From Phorcus lineatus (taxonomy: Eukaryota; Mollusca; Gastropoda; Trochida; Trochidae), in NCBI GenBank assembly GCA_921293015.1, contig OV121090.1, forward strand, positions 2,046,001 to 2,110,000: 64,000 bases of DNA. The letters are read 5' to 3'. Under the pieces are notes generated by a model, which ran no database searches, was not told the DNA's origin, and saw only the letters and a list, made by a program, of their open reading frames with translations. Of the stretch, positions 46,073 through 59,500 are shown in pieces (the first letter of the stretch is position 1; each line of letters opens with the position of its first letter). The position numbers and the translations under genes were made by a program.

Positions 46073-48395
46073 TTAGCTCATCAGGTCTGAAAGACCAGAT
46101 GGGCTTATGGCATGGCATGGCGTCCGGCGTCCGTCCATCCGTCCATCCGTCCGTCCATCCGTCCATCCGTAAACTTTTCACTTTTTCGACTTCTTCTCCA
46201 GAACCAATGACTCTAGAGAGCTGAAATTTTATGTGCATACTCCTTGGCAAATGGGGATTCTAAATTGTAGATTTCGTGACCCCATGACCCCAAATGGGGT
46301 CACAAGGGTCAAAACCTTGAAAATCTATTTTAATCTTCTTCTCCAGTTCCAAAAGGTCCAGAGAGCTGAATAGTTGTGTGTAGACTCCTTGGGCACTGGA
46401 GATTCTAAATTGTAGGTTTGGTGACCCCATGACCCCAAATGGGGTCACAGGGGTCAAAACCTGAAAAACCTATTTTCATCTTCTTCTCCAGTTCCAAAAG
46501 GTCTAGAGAGCTGAAAAGGTGTGTGTAGACTCCTTGGCCAACGGGGATTCTAAATTGTAGGTTTGGTGACCCCATGACCCCAAATGGGGTCACAGGGGTC
46601 AAAACCTAAAAAACCTAATTTCATCTTTTTCCCTAGTTCCAAAGGGTCTAGAGAGCTGAAAAGGTGTGTGTGGACTCCTTGGCCAACGGGGATTCTAAAT
46701 TGTAGGTTTGGTGACCCCATGACCCCAAATGGGGTCACAGGGGTCAAAACCTAAAAAACCTAATTTCATCTTTTTCCCTAGTTCCAAAAGGTCTAGAGAG
46801 CTGAAAAGGTGTGTGTGGACTCCTTGGCCAACGGGGATTCTAAATTGTAGGTTTGGTGACCCCATGACCCCAAATGGGGTCACAGGGGTCAAAACCTAAA
46901 AAACCTAATTTCATCTTTTTCCCTAGTTCCAAAAGGTCTAGAGAGCTGAAAAATTGTGTGAAGACTCCTTGGGCACTAGAGATTCTAAATTGTAGATCTT
47001 GTGACCCCATGAACCCAAATGAGGTCACAGGGGTCAAAACATGAACAACCTAATTTAATCTTTTTCTCCAGTTCCAAAAGGTCTAGAAAGCTGAAAAGGT
47101 GTGTGTAGACTCCTTGGACAATGGGAATTCTAAATTGTAGGTTTGGTGACCCCATGACCCCAATTGGGGTCACAGGGGTCAAAACCTAAAAAAACTAATT
47201 TCATCTTTTTCCCTAGTTCCAAAAGGTCTAGAGAGCCGAAAAGGTGTGTGTGGACTCCTTGGCCAACGGGGATTCTAAATTGTAGGTTTGGTGACTCCAT
47301 GACCCCAAATGGGGTCACAGGGGTCAAAACCTAAAAAAAACTAATTTCATCTTTTTCCCTAGTTCCAAAAGGTCCAGAGAGCTGAATAGTTGTGTGTAGA
47401 CTCCTTGGGCACTAGAGATTCTAAATTGTAGATCTTGTGACCCCATGAACCCAAATGAGGTCACAGGGGTCAAAACATGAACAACCTATTTTCATCTTCT
47501 TCTTCAGTTCCAAAAGGTCCAGAGAGCTGAATAGTTGTGTGTAGACTCCTTGGGCACTGGAGATTCTAAATTGTAGGTTAATTGACCCCATGACCCCCAA
47601 ATGGGGTCAAAGGGGTCAAAACCTGAAAAACCTAATTTCATCTTCTTCTCCAGTTCCAAAAGGTCTAGAGAGCTGAAAAGGTGTGTGTAGACTCCTTGGC
47701 CAACGGGGATTCTAAATTGTAGGTTTGGTGACCTCATGACCCCAAGTGGGGTCACAGGGGTCAAAACCTAAAAAACCTAATTTAATCTTTTTCCCTAGTT
47801 CCAAAAGGTCCAGAGAGCTGAAAAGGTGTGTAGACTCCTTGGCCAACGGGGATTCTAAATTGTAGGTTTGGTGACCCCATGACGCCAAATGGGGTCACAG
47901 GGGTCAAAACCTAAAAAACCTAATTTCATCTTTTTCCCTAGTTCCAAAAGGTCTAGAGAGCTGAAAAATTGTGTGAAGACTCCTTGGACACTGGGGATTC
48001 TAAATTGTAGGTTTGGTGACCACTTGACCCCCAATTTGGTCACAGGGGTCAAAACCTTAAAATCCTACTTTCATCTTCTTCTCCAGTTCCAAAAGGTCTT
48101 GATAGCTTAATAGTTGTGTGTAGACTCCTTGGACAATGGGGATTCTGAATTGTAGGTTCGGTGACCCCTTGACCCCAAATGGGCAATGGGCCTTTTTTAT
48201 TTGATTGTGAATAACTCGGACGTTGGGACAGGCTATCTTTCCTACATTGCCCATGACCCCATGGTCTTAACCACAACACATTTCTATCAAAAGTCTGATG
48301 AGCTACAGAGCCCATGGCTCTATTTTTTTGTCGTTTCCATGAAAACACTTCTAAGAAATATGAATAGATCAAAAGTCTAGCTCATCCAGGGCAGA
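46073..48395. repeat. Repeat element containing the 145-bp array, AGCTCATC-type ends
   Basis: Left part: agctcatcaggtctgaaaga...gggcttatggcatgg with a (cgtccatc)n microsatellite near 46130-46170. Right part: gatgagctacagagcccatgg and agctcatccaggg. I recall similar end sequences as common in bivalve genomes, but this is memory, not a search. The array described next fills the middle. Confidence 0.6.
46206..48190. repeat. Tandem array of ~145-bp units, about 13-14 copies
   Basis: Each unit holds ttccaaaaggtctagagagc, gactccttgg, gattctaaattgtaggtttg, a palindromic gaccccaaatggggtc and gggtcaaaacct. Spacing is 145 bp at 46260, 46405, 46550, 46695, 46840, 46985 and 47130, then drifts by small indels. 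Minus-strand 65-codon ORFs recur in each unit but change frame every copy, because 145 is not a multiple of 3; they are not a protein repeat. Confidence 0.93.
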
Positions 48396-49370
48396 ACGTT
48401 AAATCTTAAAGGGGTAAATAAAGAGATCTCGGATTAAAGTAGAAGATCTAAAACGAACGGTTACGTTACATGAATCTATTTGCCTGCCTCAAATGCTAGT
48501 GTTCACACTAATTATAAAATTGCCGCCAGCAGTTCTCACTTGATGTTGATATGTTTTTGCTATGACTACCTATAATCGGGTTGAGTTTTGAAATTTGTAT
48601 CCTCTGAAGAAAAGACAATAGGCATGCAATAATATTTAAGGCTTATTTCAAGGCTAATACAAGGCTGTATACATAAAACAAGGCTAATAGTCATGGGAAA
48701 TTTACGACTCGGTTTGTTTATATATATCCTATTTCATATCTAACTTTTTGTGATCAAATCATCGAATCATCAAATCGATTTTAGAGAGAAGAAAATGAAA
48801 AAATACGTTTTGAAAATGTTGAAGACGCTATTATCTATGTTATATATGAATAGCCTGAAAATCAAACATTGTGCAATTATCAGGTCATAATGACCTTGTA
48901 TGTTGAGTGATTTACGGCATTAGTTACTTGTACTTTGGACTTTAAACCGCTAAACTGTTATTCAAAACCTGTACTTTAAACTATCATTGTTTTTGTTCAC
49001 AGTGAACTTTAAAATATATGATGTCCTAATTGTAATTGCAGTGTTGTCATAGTTTCAGTAAGATTTAATCATCGAGTAATCTCTTCTCCTCGTAATAGCT
49101 ATTTATTTTAGGAATCTAATTTTAATCTTGCCTATGAAAAAAACCCAGGAATGAATATCATGAAATGGAATATGTTAAAATTTGACCACTTCTTTAACAT
49201 GTTTAAATTTTACCACGTCTTTAACAAAACACCTGTATTCATGAGTTGATAAGTGATAATATGCGTGGGGTTTTACTGCTTTTTAAAATAACTACCAGGA
49301 CATCGTTAGATATTGATATCTTAAGATGAATATTTCATGGGAAACTGGTACAATAAAAAGGTGACAAACA
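48396..49370. other. Intergenic, no feature seen
   Basis: AT-rich sequence with no ORF of note and no repeat I could recognise. Confidence 0.45.
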
Positions 49371-49379
49371 CATTCAATA

Positions 49380-49821
49380 ACATTCTCTCCAAACAGAAGT
49401 AGCTCCGTCATAAATTCCTATACAACCTCTGTTTTAATACGAAGGTTTCTCGGGCACGAAATGTAGAACGATGATTGTATGCAATCAAAGTTAGTTGTGC
49501 AATCAGCGACGCCGTTTCAAATGTTATTATTCAAATCGCCAAACTTATTTCCGGAAGCTTTACAAAAGCTAAACTTTATTCGAATATGCACCTTGCACCC
49601 TGTGTCGTCTTTACAGAACACATACGCCTCATTTTGCGACTATGTGACAACAGATATGTTATTCATGCATTCGGTATTTTCATTGGCTGAAATATTGCCA
49701 GGTTGTTTAAGTTGCAAGATTGCGCCGTGATGAGAAACTGCGCGAAGGCCGAGAAACCTTCGTGTTAAGACAGAGGTTGTATAGGAATTTTTGACGGAGC
49801 TACCTCTGTTGGGAGAGAATG
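49380..49821. mobile_element. 442-bp MITE with ~75-bp TIRs and 8-bp flanking repeat
   Basis: CATTCTCTCC... and ...GGAGAGAATG ends; both arms contain AGCTCCGTCA, CCTATACAACCTCTG and GAAGGTTTCTCGG in inverted order. ATTCAATA lies on both sides (49372-49379 and 49822-49829), so hAT-like 8-bp duplication. The two overlapping 70-80 codon ORFs inside have no domain. Confidence 0.85.
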
Positions 49822-49849
49822 ATTCAATAGATGACTAACTGTATATACT

Positions 49850-51240
49850 AGAGCAAGGAAATGTGATTCATTCTTTGCATGCACCATGTCACGTAAATTG
49901 TATCATTAACACAAAACGATTTTAACTAAACGATTATAGAAACTGTTGAATTGCGAACATATGTACATAATATTCGTGTAAGTGTTTGATTGCGAACCTG
50001 TGTAAATAATTATCGTGCAAGTAAATACTAAACATTGATAGGAGTTATGTTTATTCTTAGTATTGCCAATGTCGTGTATGCCCGAACGGACCTAGACTGT
50101 ATGGTTACCCCTATCTTTTAGGATTTAAGGCCAAGGGGTTCATTAGGGTCCAAGGAGTCACCTCATCAACATTTTTGCGTTTTGTTCTGCAGAATCTGAT
50201 GGGTATAGGGCAAACTGACCGAGGTTCGGACAGTGTAATGATTCAAATATTTTGAAAGACTATATAATTTATAACTATCTGAAAAAAATAACTATTTTCA
50301 AATTTCGATTAAAATATTACCGAGAATTTAATGAATATCAAAGGAAAGAAATACAATAATACACTGAAAAGATATTTTTTTACAATAAACAGATCGTGGG
50401 AGTCGCACGTATTATTGCGTCAGTTCCAAAAAAAGGTGTCCGAAGTTCGGGCGACCTCGTGTGGTATCCGAACCTTGGTTAGTTTGCCCTAGGTGTTAGA
50501 GCTCTCATTAAAGACAAAAAGGTCACCATATCTACAGTTTAGGATCACTTTTACCTGTACACAAGATTTCATTGATCTTTTGTCCGCGAAGAGAAGATGA
50601 CAAAAATACCCGAGAATCATCATATCTACAATCCATAATCCTCATTGGATAGAGAACTCTGCACACGAGATTTGGCTTTTCTATAGCCATATGGATCTGG
50701 AAAAGAAGTCCAAATCTTGAAAAATGTACGGATTGACGGACGGACGCCATACCTTGCCAATCATCTATCGGTCCTTTCAGGCCTTGGAGCCAAATCTAAC
50801 TAACATCTGTATCATGAGTTTTGAAGTTCATGAAATTTTGTCAATATATCAACTCTCATGAAGATGATATTTTAAGAAAGGTTCAGTCTCACACATGGCT
50901 GCAATGCCAGGAAATAAGTGCTGCCATGAGGCGGGAAAATAGTATATAGCAGACATCAACACAACCAAGGACAGCCAGCTGTTAATTCGGTCTTAGGATG
51001 TCGTCAGCTTGGTGCGCGTGGAACATTGTTCGGTCTTCAGCTATGCAACGTTACATATATGGCGACCTCCTTGGTCAGTATTCACAAAAATACGCATTTT
51101 ACCCAGTGCAGTGATAAAAGGATGGGATAATGTTAACCTAACGTTAAGCTAGGTTTCCCGTGACGGCCTTGAGCCACTAAGACTTAGTAATCCAAAATGT
51201 TATGATAAAAGAGGGCACCGAGAAAACCTTGACCCGACCA
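49850..51240. other. Intergenic between MITE and minisatellite
   Basis: Apart from the MITE at 50206-50491 nothing is recognised. The ORF at 50532-50750 lacks any domain. Confidence 0.4.
50206..50491. mobile_element. MITE with TAGGGCAAACT termini
   Basis: TAGGGCAAACTGACCGAGG at the left is mirrored by CCTTGGTTAGTTTGCCCTA at the right, with GTTCGGA inside both. 286 bp, no ORF. Target duplication possibly TA. Confidence 0.75.
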
Positions 51241-53572
51241 TGATCTCTTACTACTACTAAGGTAGTTTTGTGTTACGACCCTATCTCTGACTACTACTAA
51301 GGTAGTTTTGTGTTACGACCCTATCTCTGACTACTACTAAGGTAGTTTTGTGTTACGACCCTATCTCTTACTACTACTTAGGTAGTTTTGTGTTACGACC
51401 CTATCTCTGACTACTACTAATGTAGTTTTGTGTTACGACCCTATCTCTGACTACTACTAATGTAGTTTTGTGTTACGACCCTATCTCTTACTACTACTTA
51501 GGTAGTTTTGTGTTACGACCCTATCTCTGACTACTACTAATGTAGTTTTGTGTTACGATCCTATCTCTGACTACTACTAATGTAGTTTTGTGTTACGACC
51601 CTATCTCTTACTACTACTAAGGTAGTTTTGTGTTACGACCCTATCTCTTACTACTACTAATGTAGTTTTGTGTTACGACCCTATCTCTTACTACTACTAA
51701 TGTAGTTTTGTGTTACGACCCTACCTCTTACTACTACTTAGGTAGTTTTGTGTTACGACCCTATCTCTTACTACTACTAATGTAGTTTTGTGTTACGACC
51801 CTATCTCTGACTACTACTTAGGTAGTTTTGTGTTACGACCCTATCTCTTACTACTACTAATGTAGTTTTGTGTTACGACCCTATCTCTGACTACTACTTA
51901 GGTAGTTTTGTGTTACGACCCTATCTCTTACTACTACTAATGTAGTTTTGTGTTACGACCCTATCTCTGACTACTACTAATGTAGTTTTGTGTTACGACC
52001 CTATCTCTGACTACTACTAATGTAGTTTTGTGTTACGACCCTATCTCTGACTACTACTAATGTAGTTTTGTGTTACGACCCTATCTCTTACTACTACTAA
52101 TGTAGTTTTGTGTTACGACCCTATCTCTTACTACTACTAATGTAGTTTTGTGTTACGACCCTACCTCTTACTACTACTAATGTAGTTTTGTGTTACGACC
52201 CTATCTCTGACTACTACTAAGGTAGTTTTGTGTTACGATCCTATCTCTGACTACTACTAATGTAGTTTTGTGTTACGACCCTACCTCTTACTACTACTAA
52301 GGTAGTTTTGTGTTACGACCCTATCTCTGACTACTACTAATGTAGTTTTGTGTTACGACCCTATCTCTGACTACTACTAATGTAGTTTTGTGTTACGACC
52401 CTATCTCTGACTACTACTAATGTAGTTTTGTGTTACGACCCTATCTCTTACTACTACTAATGTAGTTTTGTGTTACGACCCTACCTCTTACTACTACTAA
52501 TGTAGTTTTGTGTTACGACCCTATCTCTGACTACTACTAAGGTAGTTTTGTGTTACGATCCTATCTCTGACTACTACTAATGTAGTTTTGTGTTACGACC
52601 CTATCTCTGACTACTACTAAGGTAGTTTTGTGTTACGACCCTATCTCTGACTACTACTAAGGTAGTTTTGTGTTACGACCCTATCTCTGACTACTACTAA
52701 GGTAGTTTTGTGTTACGACCCTATCTCTTACTACTACTAATGTAGTTTTGTGTTACGACCCTAACTCTGACTACTACTAAGGTAGTTTTGTGTTACGACC
52801 CTATCTCTGACTACTACTTAGGTAGTTTTGTGTTACGACCCTATCTCTGACTACTACTAAGGTAGTTTTGTGTTACGACCCTATCTCTGACTACTACTAA
52901 GGTAGTTTTGTGTTACGACCCTATCTCTGACTACTACTAAGGTAGTTTTGTGTTACGACCCTATCTCTGACTACTACTAATGTAGTTTTGTGTTACGACC
53001 CTATCTCTTACTACTACTAAGGTAGTTTTGTGTTACGACCCTATCTCTGACTACTACTAATGTAGTTTTGTGTTACGACCCTATCTCTGACTACTACTTA
53101 GGTAGTTTTGTGTTACGACCCTATCTCTTACTACTACTTATGTAGTTTTGTGTTACGACCCTATCTCTGACTACTACTAATGTAGTTTTGTGTTACGACC
53201 CTATCTCTTACTACTACTTAGGTAGTTTTGTGTTACGACCCTATCTCTGACTACTACTAATGTAGTTTTGTGTTACGACCCTATCTCTGACTACTACTAA
53301 TGTAGTTTTGTGTTACGACCCTATCTCTGACTACTACTAATGTAGTTTTGTGTTACGACCCTACCTCTTACTACTACTAATGTAGTTTTGTGTTACGACC
53401 CTATCTCTGACTACTACTAAGGTAGTTTTGTGTTACGACCCTATCTCTGACTACTACTAATGTAGTTTTGTGTTACGACCCTATCTCTGACTACTACTTA
53501 GGTAGTTTTGTGTTACGACCCTATCTCTGACTACTACTAAGGTAGTTTTGTGTTACGACCCTATCTCTGACT
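51241..53572. repeat. 40-bp minisatellite, 58 full units plus 12 bp
   Basis: Units start every 40 bp from 51241; the core includes gtagttttgtgttacgacc and ctactacta. Copies differ almost only at fixed sites: base 9 (G or T), base 19 (A or T), base 21 (G or T), base 4 (T or C) and a rare gatc for gacc at the unit end. There are no indels, so the array is very homogeneous. Each unit holds a small hairpin (CTAC TAAG GTAG). No spacers or coding frame. Confidence 0.97.
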
Positions 53573-55840
53573 GCCACAGAGTATGTCTAAACATTCTTGA
53601 GAGTTTCGTGGTTGTTAATTGTGGCTAATGACGTGTGAGCACTACCGGAAACAGGAGAAACACGTACGTTCCCTATCAGTGCACTTGACATTCAACCCTC
53701 GACCCGGAAACAGCATAGTTATGAGAATTCCGTTGTTGGACAGATTCTGACATGTTGGTTATTTACGCATGTTGCCGGTCGTATTGGGCAAAACACGTAA
53801 ATATCCGTACATCCTTGAATTAAGATTCCCTCTCCATTGAATTTGGTCTTCGGATCTTCACATTAACTCTGACACTATTGTAAACAAGGGTCGCGAAGAA
53901 GGTTGAACATTGAACGCTAAGTCACCAAATTGTTTTATTTGAAAGACCTATATACTTATGATAGAGACATAAATGCCATATTGATTATCGAAAAGGGATA
54001 AGTACGAGTACAATAGTCAAGTTGGAGTGGTGTTTTGATATTAATAATTCAAAAGAATTCGTAATTATCGTTAAACTATTTCCGATAGTAAAACCATCTG
54101 CAAAATCAACAGTTCCCTAACTTGATATACTCCAAGGTAATCTTTAGTGTCATTGTCCGTCTCTCCTTACTAGCGTTATAAAACTACAAACATCTACCCC
54201 TCCTTTCGAAGAACTGCTTTGAATGTCTATGAATATAACATGGACAAAGAGACTATCCGGAAATCAGTATTGCATACTCACAAAGAAAACCTCGTCATAG
54301 TTAAAATTAAACGCTGTGAAACTGAAGGTGACAGGACATGGTGTTAGTTCGGCAATTACTTAACCGGAGGTGAATGAATATATAATTCCACATTGTGAGT
54401 GGTATGTTCCGTTTGACATGCACCGCTCTGATCAATGGGCGATGAGGAATAGATGCAAGTTAGAGAGAGCGCCGATTTGTATTCCTTTGAGAAGAATGAA
54501 AAGGTTCACTCATTTTGTGGTAAGATAGATGACTATTCGTCTAGATCAGGCTGGTATAATTGAAGGACAACACACAGAAGATTATTTGTATGGCCTTCAT
54601 CGTAGAGCTGAAAGGGTTACCTATCAAGTGAATAAATGATACCGAATGGGTAATTATTCTGTTTTGACCTCATTACATGCTAAATTTTTAAAACTGTTTT
54701 ATGCCCGTTGCACCTGACAGCGCCATGCAGATTAAGCGCTGTTTTAACCTCCTGATGCTGGGCGCTAAGCATGGAAATAACCTCTCCCTTCTTCTAACGT
54801 ATTGGGAATTGAACCCGACCCCAAAGGTGATGAGCGAACGCTTTACCAACTGAAGAACGTAATATTCAAAGTCCTAGGTATAGTATAGGGTTGGTGTACA
54901 ATGACCCTGCGACCGGGAGAATTTCTAACGTGTTAACACAAAATTAATCCATTTGTGATATCATTCATAGGTATCAGGTTTCGATATCACTGTTGCCTAA
55001 CGATAAAGTGAATGTGACAGCGCGAGTTTCAGTATTTCTGGATGTCATATTCATCGATAAAATGGGTAGGAACGAATCCATAAAGTGTAACTATTACCAA
55101 ATTTGTACAAATTTGTGTAAAAACGTCATTTCCTGAGGACAACTCAAACACAATCATTCCGCTTCGTTAGAAACTCACATTACGCTCTTAGGCCGGGATA
55201 GGTGAGTAGGTAGGGCGTAATGCTTTGGACGTAGGGCGTAATGCCTATTTAACATTTGATTACGGCATGCGTAAGTCGTGATGCGCAGCGCGTAGTGCGT
55301 GATCCCCGGAACGCTTACGAGGGTGCCCGAATACACAATATTACTCCTACACGGAGAACAAAAGCGAAGATATCCTAGGGTATTCCAGTCAGCAGATCAC
55401 GTTGTTTTTCATGTTAAGTAGATGTTTGTATTACAGTTATCACGAACATATAGAAAAAGAAATTACGCGACAGACCTTACGCATCAAGTACCACGTACGT
55501 AGACTACAAATGGAAGTCCATCTTTACCCGTATATATATAATATTCATTTGTAAAAATACTGTCAGAACATATATACACCGGGAGATAACTCCTAATTTG
55601 TTCTGCACCTATATAAACTTTACGATAGCTAATCTGAACGCATAGATACACTCATATCTACATTATTTATGAATAAACATGAGTGTGTGCGTACGTTATC
55701 GCGCGTAACTAGGTCCGTATTTGAAACTCAACTCTCAGTTACATGACAGCTATCGTTTTGTGACCAGTTACATAAACAAACTTTAAAAGGCACTTTAGTA
55801 TGGTCAGGAAATAGAAATTCTATAGAGGTACCTTTTATTG
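53573..55840. other. Intergenic, no gene seen
   Basis: Holds a tRNA-derived SINE-like segment (54716-54870) and a patch of short repeats of gtagggcgtaatgc near 55200-55300. No exon-like sequence recognised. Confidence 0.4.
54716..54870 (-). repeat. tRNA-derived SINE head (or tRNA pseudogene)
   Basis: On the minus strand cttcagttggtaaagcg resembles a pol III box A and gggttcaattccc a box B, separated by about 35 bases (54801-54857). Downstream the sequence tgcttagcgcccagcatcag follows. The T-arm is preserved but I cannot fold a full cloverleaf, so a SINE is preferred to a functional tRNA. Confidence 0.6.
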
Positions 55841-55849
55841 GTTACTATT

Positions 55850-56527
55850 TTGCACGTTCGAACCTCGAAGACAAGGGAAGAAGAATTTAGGAACAGACTG
55901 GAGACTGTTGATTGCGGTCGATCATTTATTTTATATGGCGTGATGGTACATGGCACAATGATCATCCCCGAGCCGGTGGTACATTCGCAACTTGGAGTAC
56001 ACGACAGAGTCTAACCCCAAAGACCCTGTCGTGTAGACTCAACTCCAAAGCTGTGTCCAGGCTGGGTGTACAAAGGCGGAGTCTAAAGCGAGTCTGCAGA
56101 GATTCAAGCGAGTCTGCAGAGAGTCTAAAGTGAGTCTGCAGAGAGTCTAAAGTGAGTCTGCAGAGAGTCTAAAGTGAGTCTGCAGAGAGTCTAAAGCGAG
56201 TCTGCAGAGAGAGAACCTCTCTACGTATTTAAGCACATACATTTTAAATAAGAACACCCAACATATTGCTATGCAACTGGTTTTGCATGCCACATGCTGG
56301 AAGTTTGAGAAAGGGAGCTGATTATGTTAACAGCTCATTATACGTTAAAGGCTGAATATATAAGGTAGCGCAAGCCTGAAGGTCGACTTGTTGAAGATGT
56401 CTAAGACGATATCGGTCGAGTGAACAGGCGTTTGGAATTTACACAGAGCAAAGTTCATAAACATATATATGCCAGTTGTAAACGAAATTCGGACGTTTGT
56501 TTACACTCTGGCACTGTTAAATGTTTC
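55850..56527 (+). mobile_element. LTR-like element, copy 2 (relative of 35399-36075)
   Basis: Shares acaagggaaga, ggagtacacgacagag with its hairpin partner, tacgtatttaagcacata, aacacccaacatattgct, gcatgccacatgctgg, gatatcggtcga and gacgtttgtttacac with copy 1, in the same order. It differs by a 21-bp tandem expansion at 56080-56215. Flanks are ACTATT (left, 55844) and ACTGTT (right), close to those of copy 1. Confidence 0.75.
56080..56215 (+). repeat. 21-22 bp tandem repeat inside LTR-like copy 2
   Basis: About six copies of gagtctgcagagagtctaaa. Copy 1 lacks this expansion and has unrelated sequence at the same place. Confidence 0.9.
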
Positions 56528-56529
56528 AC

Positions 56530-59500
56530 AATGTTTCTTTATCTTACACTAAAAGAGTTACACGACCTATTAATTGCGATCAGTTAAAGTGTTCTGTGCA
56601 AAGCAAAGAAAAGGGCCAATTGATAAGATCTGTCGTTGCTATAGACAATGTTTACTCTACAAAAAGCAATGAAAGTGAGTAAACCTTGAATCCGTACACT
56701 TCAACGGTATGGATAATATAAAAATTCAAATTCAATTGATCTTTGTGGACGTGTTACCGTGTATTCAAAATTCAAAAACCTATGTGAAGTCGTATTCCGT
56801 CTACATTTTTGGTCACTATTCTGGTTTTATTTTATTTTGCTATGTGATGTGTAGCTTGGTTATCGTGGGCAGGACACTTTTCGAGAACACTATGGCCTTA
56901 TTTTCAACCATTTATGCGATTCATAAACATTGAATAACATGGGCTTAGGGTACTGAATATCAATAATTTTATGACTTGAATGATAAAAACCCAAGTGTAT
57001 AGGCCTACCATCAGTTTCCAATTCTTACGCTTAAAATTACATCGTTTTTACTGAAATATTATTTTGAATAAATAAAGATTAATAATTATAAATTTATTAT
57101 AACATTTTATCTTACACTCAAGCAGATTTTAGCATCGATATCTTAGCATTTATGTTTTGAACTTAAAAGACGTAATAAGAAATAGGCGTTCTAAGAAATT
57201 CCCTTAATTGACATTGGCGCATATGCGAGGTCTTCTTTTGGTTATTTTGAAGCGCTAGTAAAATATTTTACAAGGATAGTCGGTTGGCATACCAATTAGA
57301 AAAAAGGGAGGCAACTCATGTACGTACTTTTCACGTATCTGTAGGGGAATCCCCTTCCACACACCATAAGACGCCATTGCTGGATTGTAACATAGGGTAA
57401 GAATTTCTTCTCTTTCTCTTCATTTCCCGCTTTTCCTTTATAAACTTCTGTTTTCTTTTATAAGAAATGGTTTCATTTTTGTTTTTCTGATATCACCCTG
57501 TTTATATTTAGTAAAATATCAAGAAGATACCAAGTGAGAAGTTGAGGTCGTAGCGACCTAATTTCGACATTCCACACTGAATGTTTTAACATTGACGCGT
57601 CAGCCTTCATACACTTATAGGATTGACGCAAATGCATTCATTTGACAACTACAATTCGGTTGAAACTACAGAATCTTTAATAATAGTGTTTGACTCTTTG
57701 TAATGCGCTTGAAGGTATTGGTCAACCTTTGTGTACTGATATCAAGCTCGTGACAAGTAAATATATGTATATTTTTGTTAGTTATTTTATTACGTGGTAA
57801 GCTTTTTATCATACGCAGTGGGCTTAGTAATGAAACTATTTGTCAATAGCACGTGTCGTTTGATGATCAGTGATGATATTCAATCTGTGGCACAGTAAAG
57901 AATCGATTGTGTTTTTGGCAACCATTAGAAACAAACAAAACACAGCACTCAGAAAAGAAGTAAGCTTTTTCATTATTTGCTCTGATGTACATTATGTGAA
58001 TAAAAAAATAATGATTTACTTGTACTGTGAGGGAATTGATATAAATATATGTTTTTATCTTATTCATTTGTTCTGCCTGTATGTCTTTCACGCAGTGGTT
58101 AATCAATTAAGTCTCTGAGCAAAGTAATATGCCACTAGTAGGAAATAGATATAGAATAAGTAGTAACTCAAATAAATATGTGTAATCACTTGAGATAATA
58201 AGCCTCCTTAAAGCGGAAAATAGTAATTCACAGTCTCAAAACAAGAGTCAATGTCATATTAGGAGGTTGGCTTCTGGGAAAACCATAAAATATTTCCGTG
58301 CAGTTTTACTTTCTTGTTTCATTTTGTGTTTGGTCAATTACCAGTTAAATTTCTACAAGGAAGAAAAGAAAATAAGGATAATTTATCCTGCTCTCGGAAG
58401 ATTGATTCAATGAAGGTACATTTATACTAGATTACAGTGTAGTTATCTTTTTAGATCAATGTTTTTGTTTTGATAATGTAACAAAAACCCTTTGTTCTTT
58501 CTTTTTGATTCTTCAATTTTAGTTTATCATTCATTTGGAATGTTATTTTTTCTGGGAATTTTAGTTTTAACATGTTTCATTCTTCCTTCTTTTCAGATAT
58601 GAATATTTACCATAAACTATTCATTAATGAAAAATGATGTAGGGAATATTGATAGATTTTATGTACTATTTCATTTATCTACCGGTAATAATCATCCAAA
58701 TCTATCATTATCAATAGTGACATTTTAATGCAATTTCAATGTTAATATATTGAGCTCTGTATGTACATGCAATATCTTCATTGCAGTTGATTACTTTAAA
58801 TTAAATCTTTATTATTAAATTAAATCTGTTCACAATTAATCACAATTCTCGGTAACTGATCCTCTTGAAAAGAATCAAAGGTATTGATTAAGAGATCCAC
58901 AGTGTTTGGTGTCATTTGCAGAACTAGGAAAAATATCCCAAAACAAAGTTCAGCAAATATGGTCAATAGTTTATATTGAATGTTAATTTTTTTAAGGATA
59001 TTGTTCAATCAAATCACTTATTTTCCTTCCTAAAGTCATGTATACCTGACAATCAGCTTACAAGCCACATCTCAAAACAGAGGCTGTTGGTTGAGGGGTT
59101 TTGGGGGGGGGGGGGGGATTGAGAGACTGTCAATTATTAAATGTGATCTTATTTCAGTAACAACATCAGTAAGTATAAGTTGGTGAGTATATATGACCCA
59201 GATCAGATATATTTATATTATTTATTTATGTTAATTTGATCAGTAGCTTTCTTTCTAGGTAAAACATCATTAAAAAATTGCACTATTTCTATTTCCTTCA
59301 AAGGACCTTAATCACTGAATTATCTGTGAATTTTATGGGTGCAATTTATTAGAATAGTTGAAGTGTTAACAAAAGCAGCATTTTTGTTTCCCATTAATTA
59401 AGGACTTTTTTGAATGTTTAGTGTTCATGCAATTTACTATGGAGGTGGTCAGTGATTTCTTCACCAAATGCACAGTGATTTTCCATTTTCTTTAATTCAG

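Noticed and set aside
46260..48052. Series of 65-codon ORFs that look like a repeat protein
   Set aside because: Copies are 145 bp apart, so the frame changes at every unit; they reflect the DNA repeat, not a protein.
51241..53572. CRISPR-like regular spacing
   Set aside because: Direct tandem units without unique spacers in an animal genome; it is a minisatellite.
57867..58118. Overlapping ORFs on both strands
   Set aside because: Short, low-complexity, no domain; chance in AT-rich DNA.
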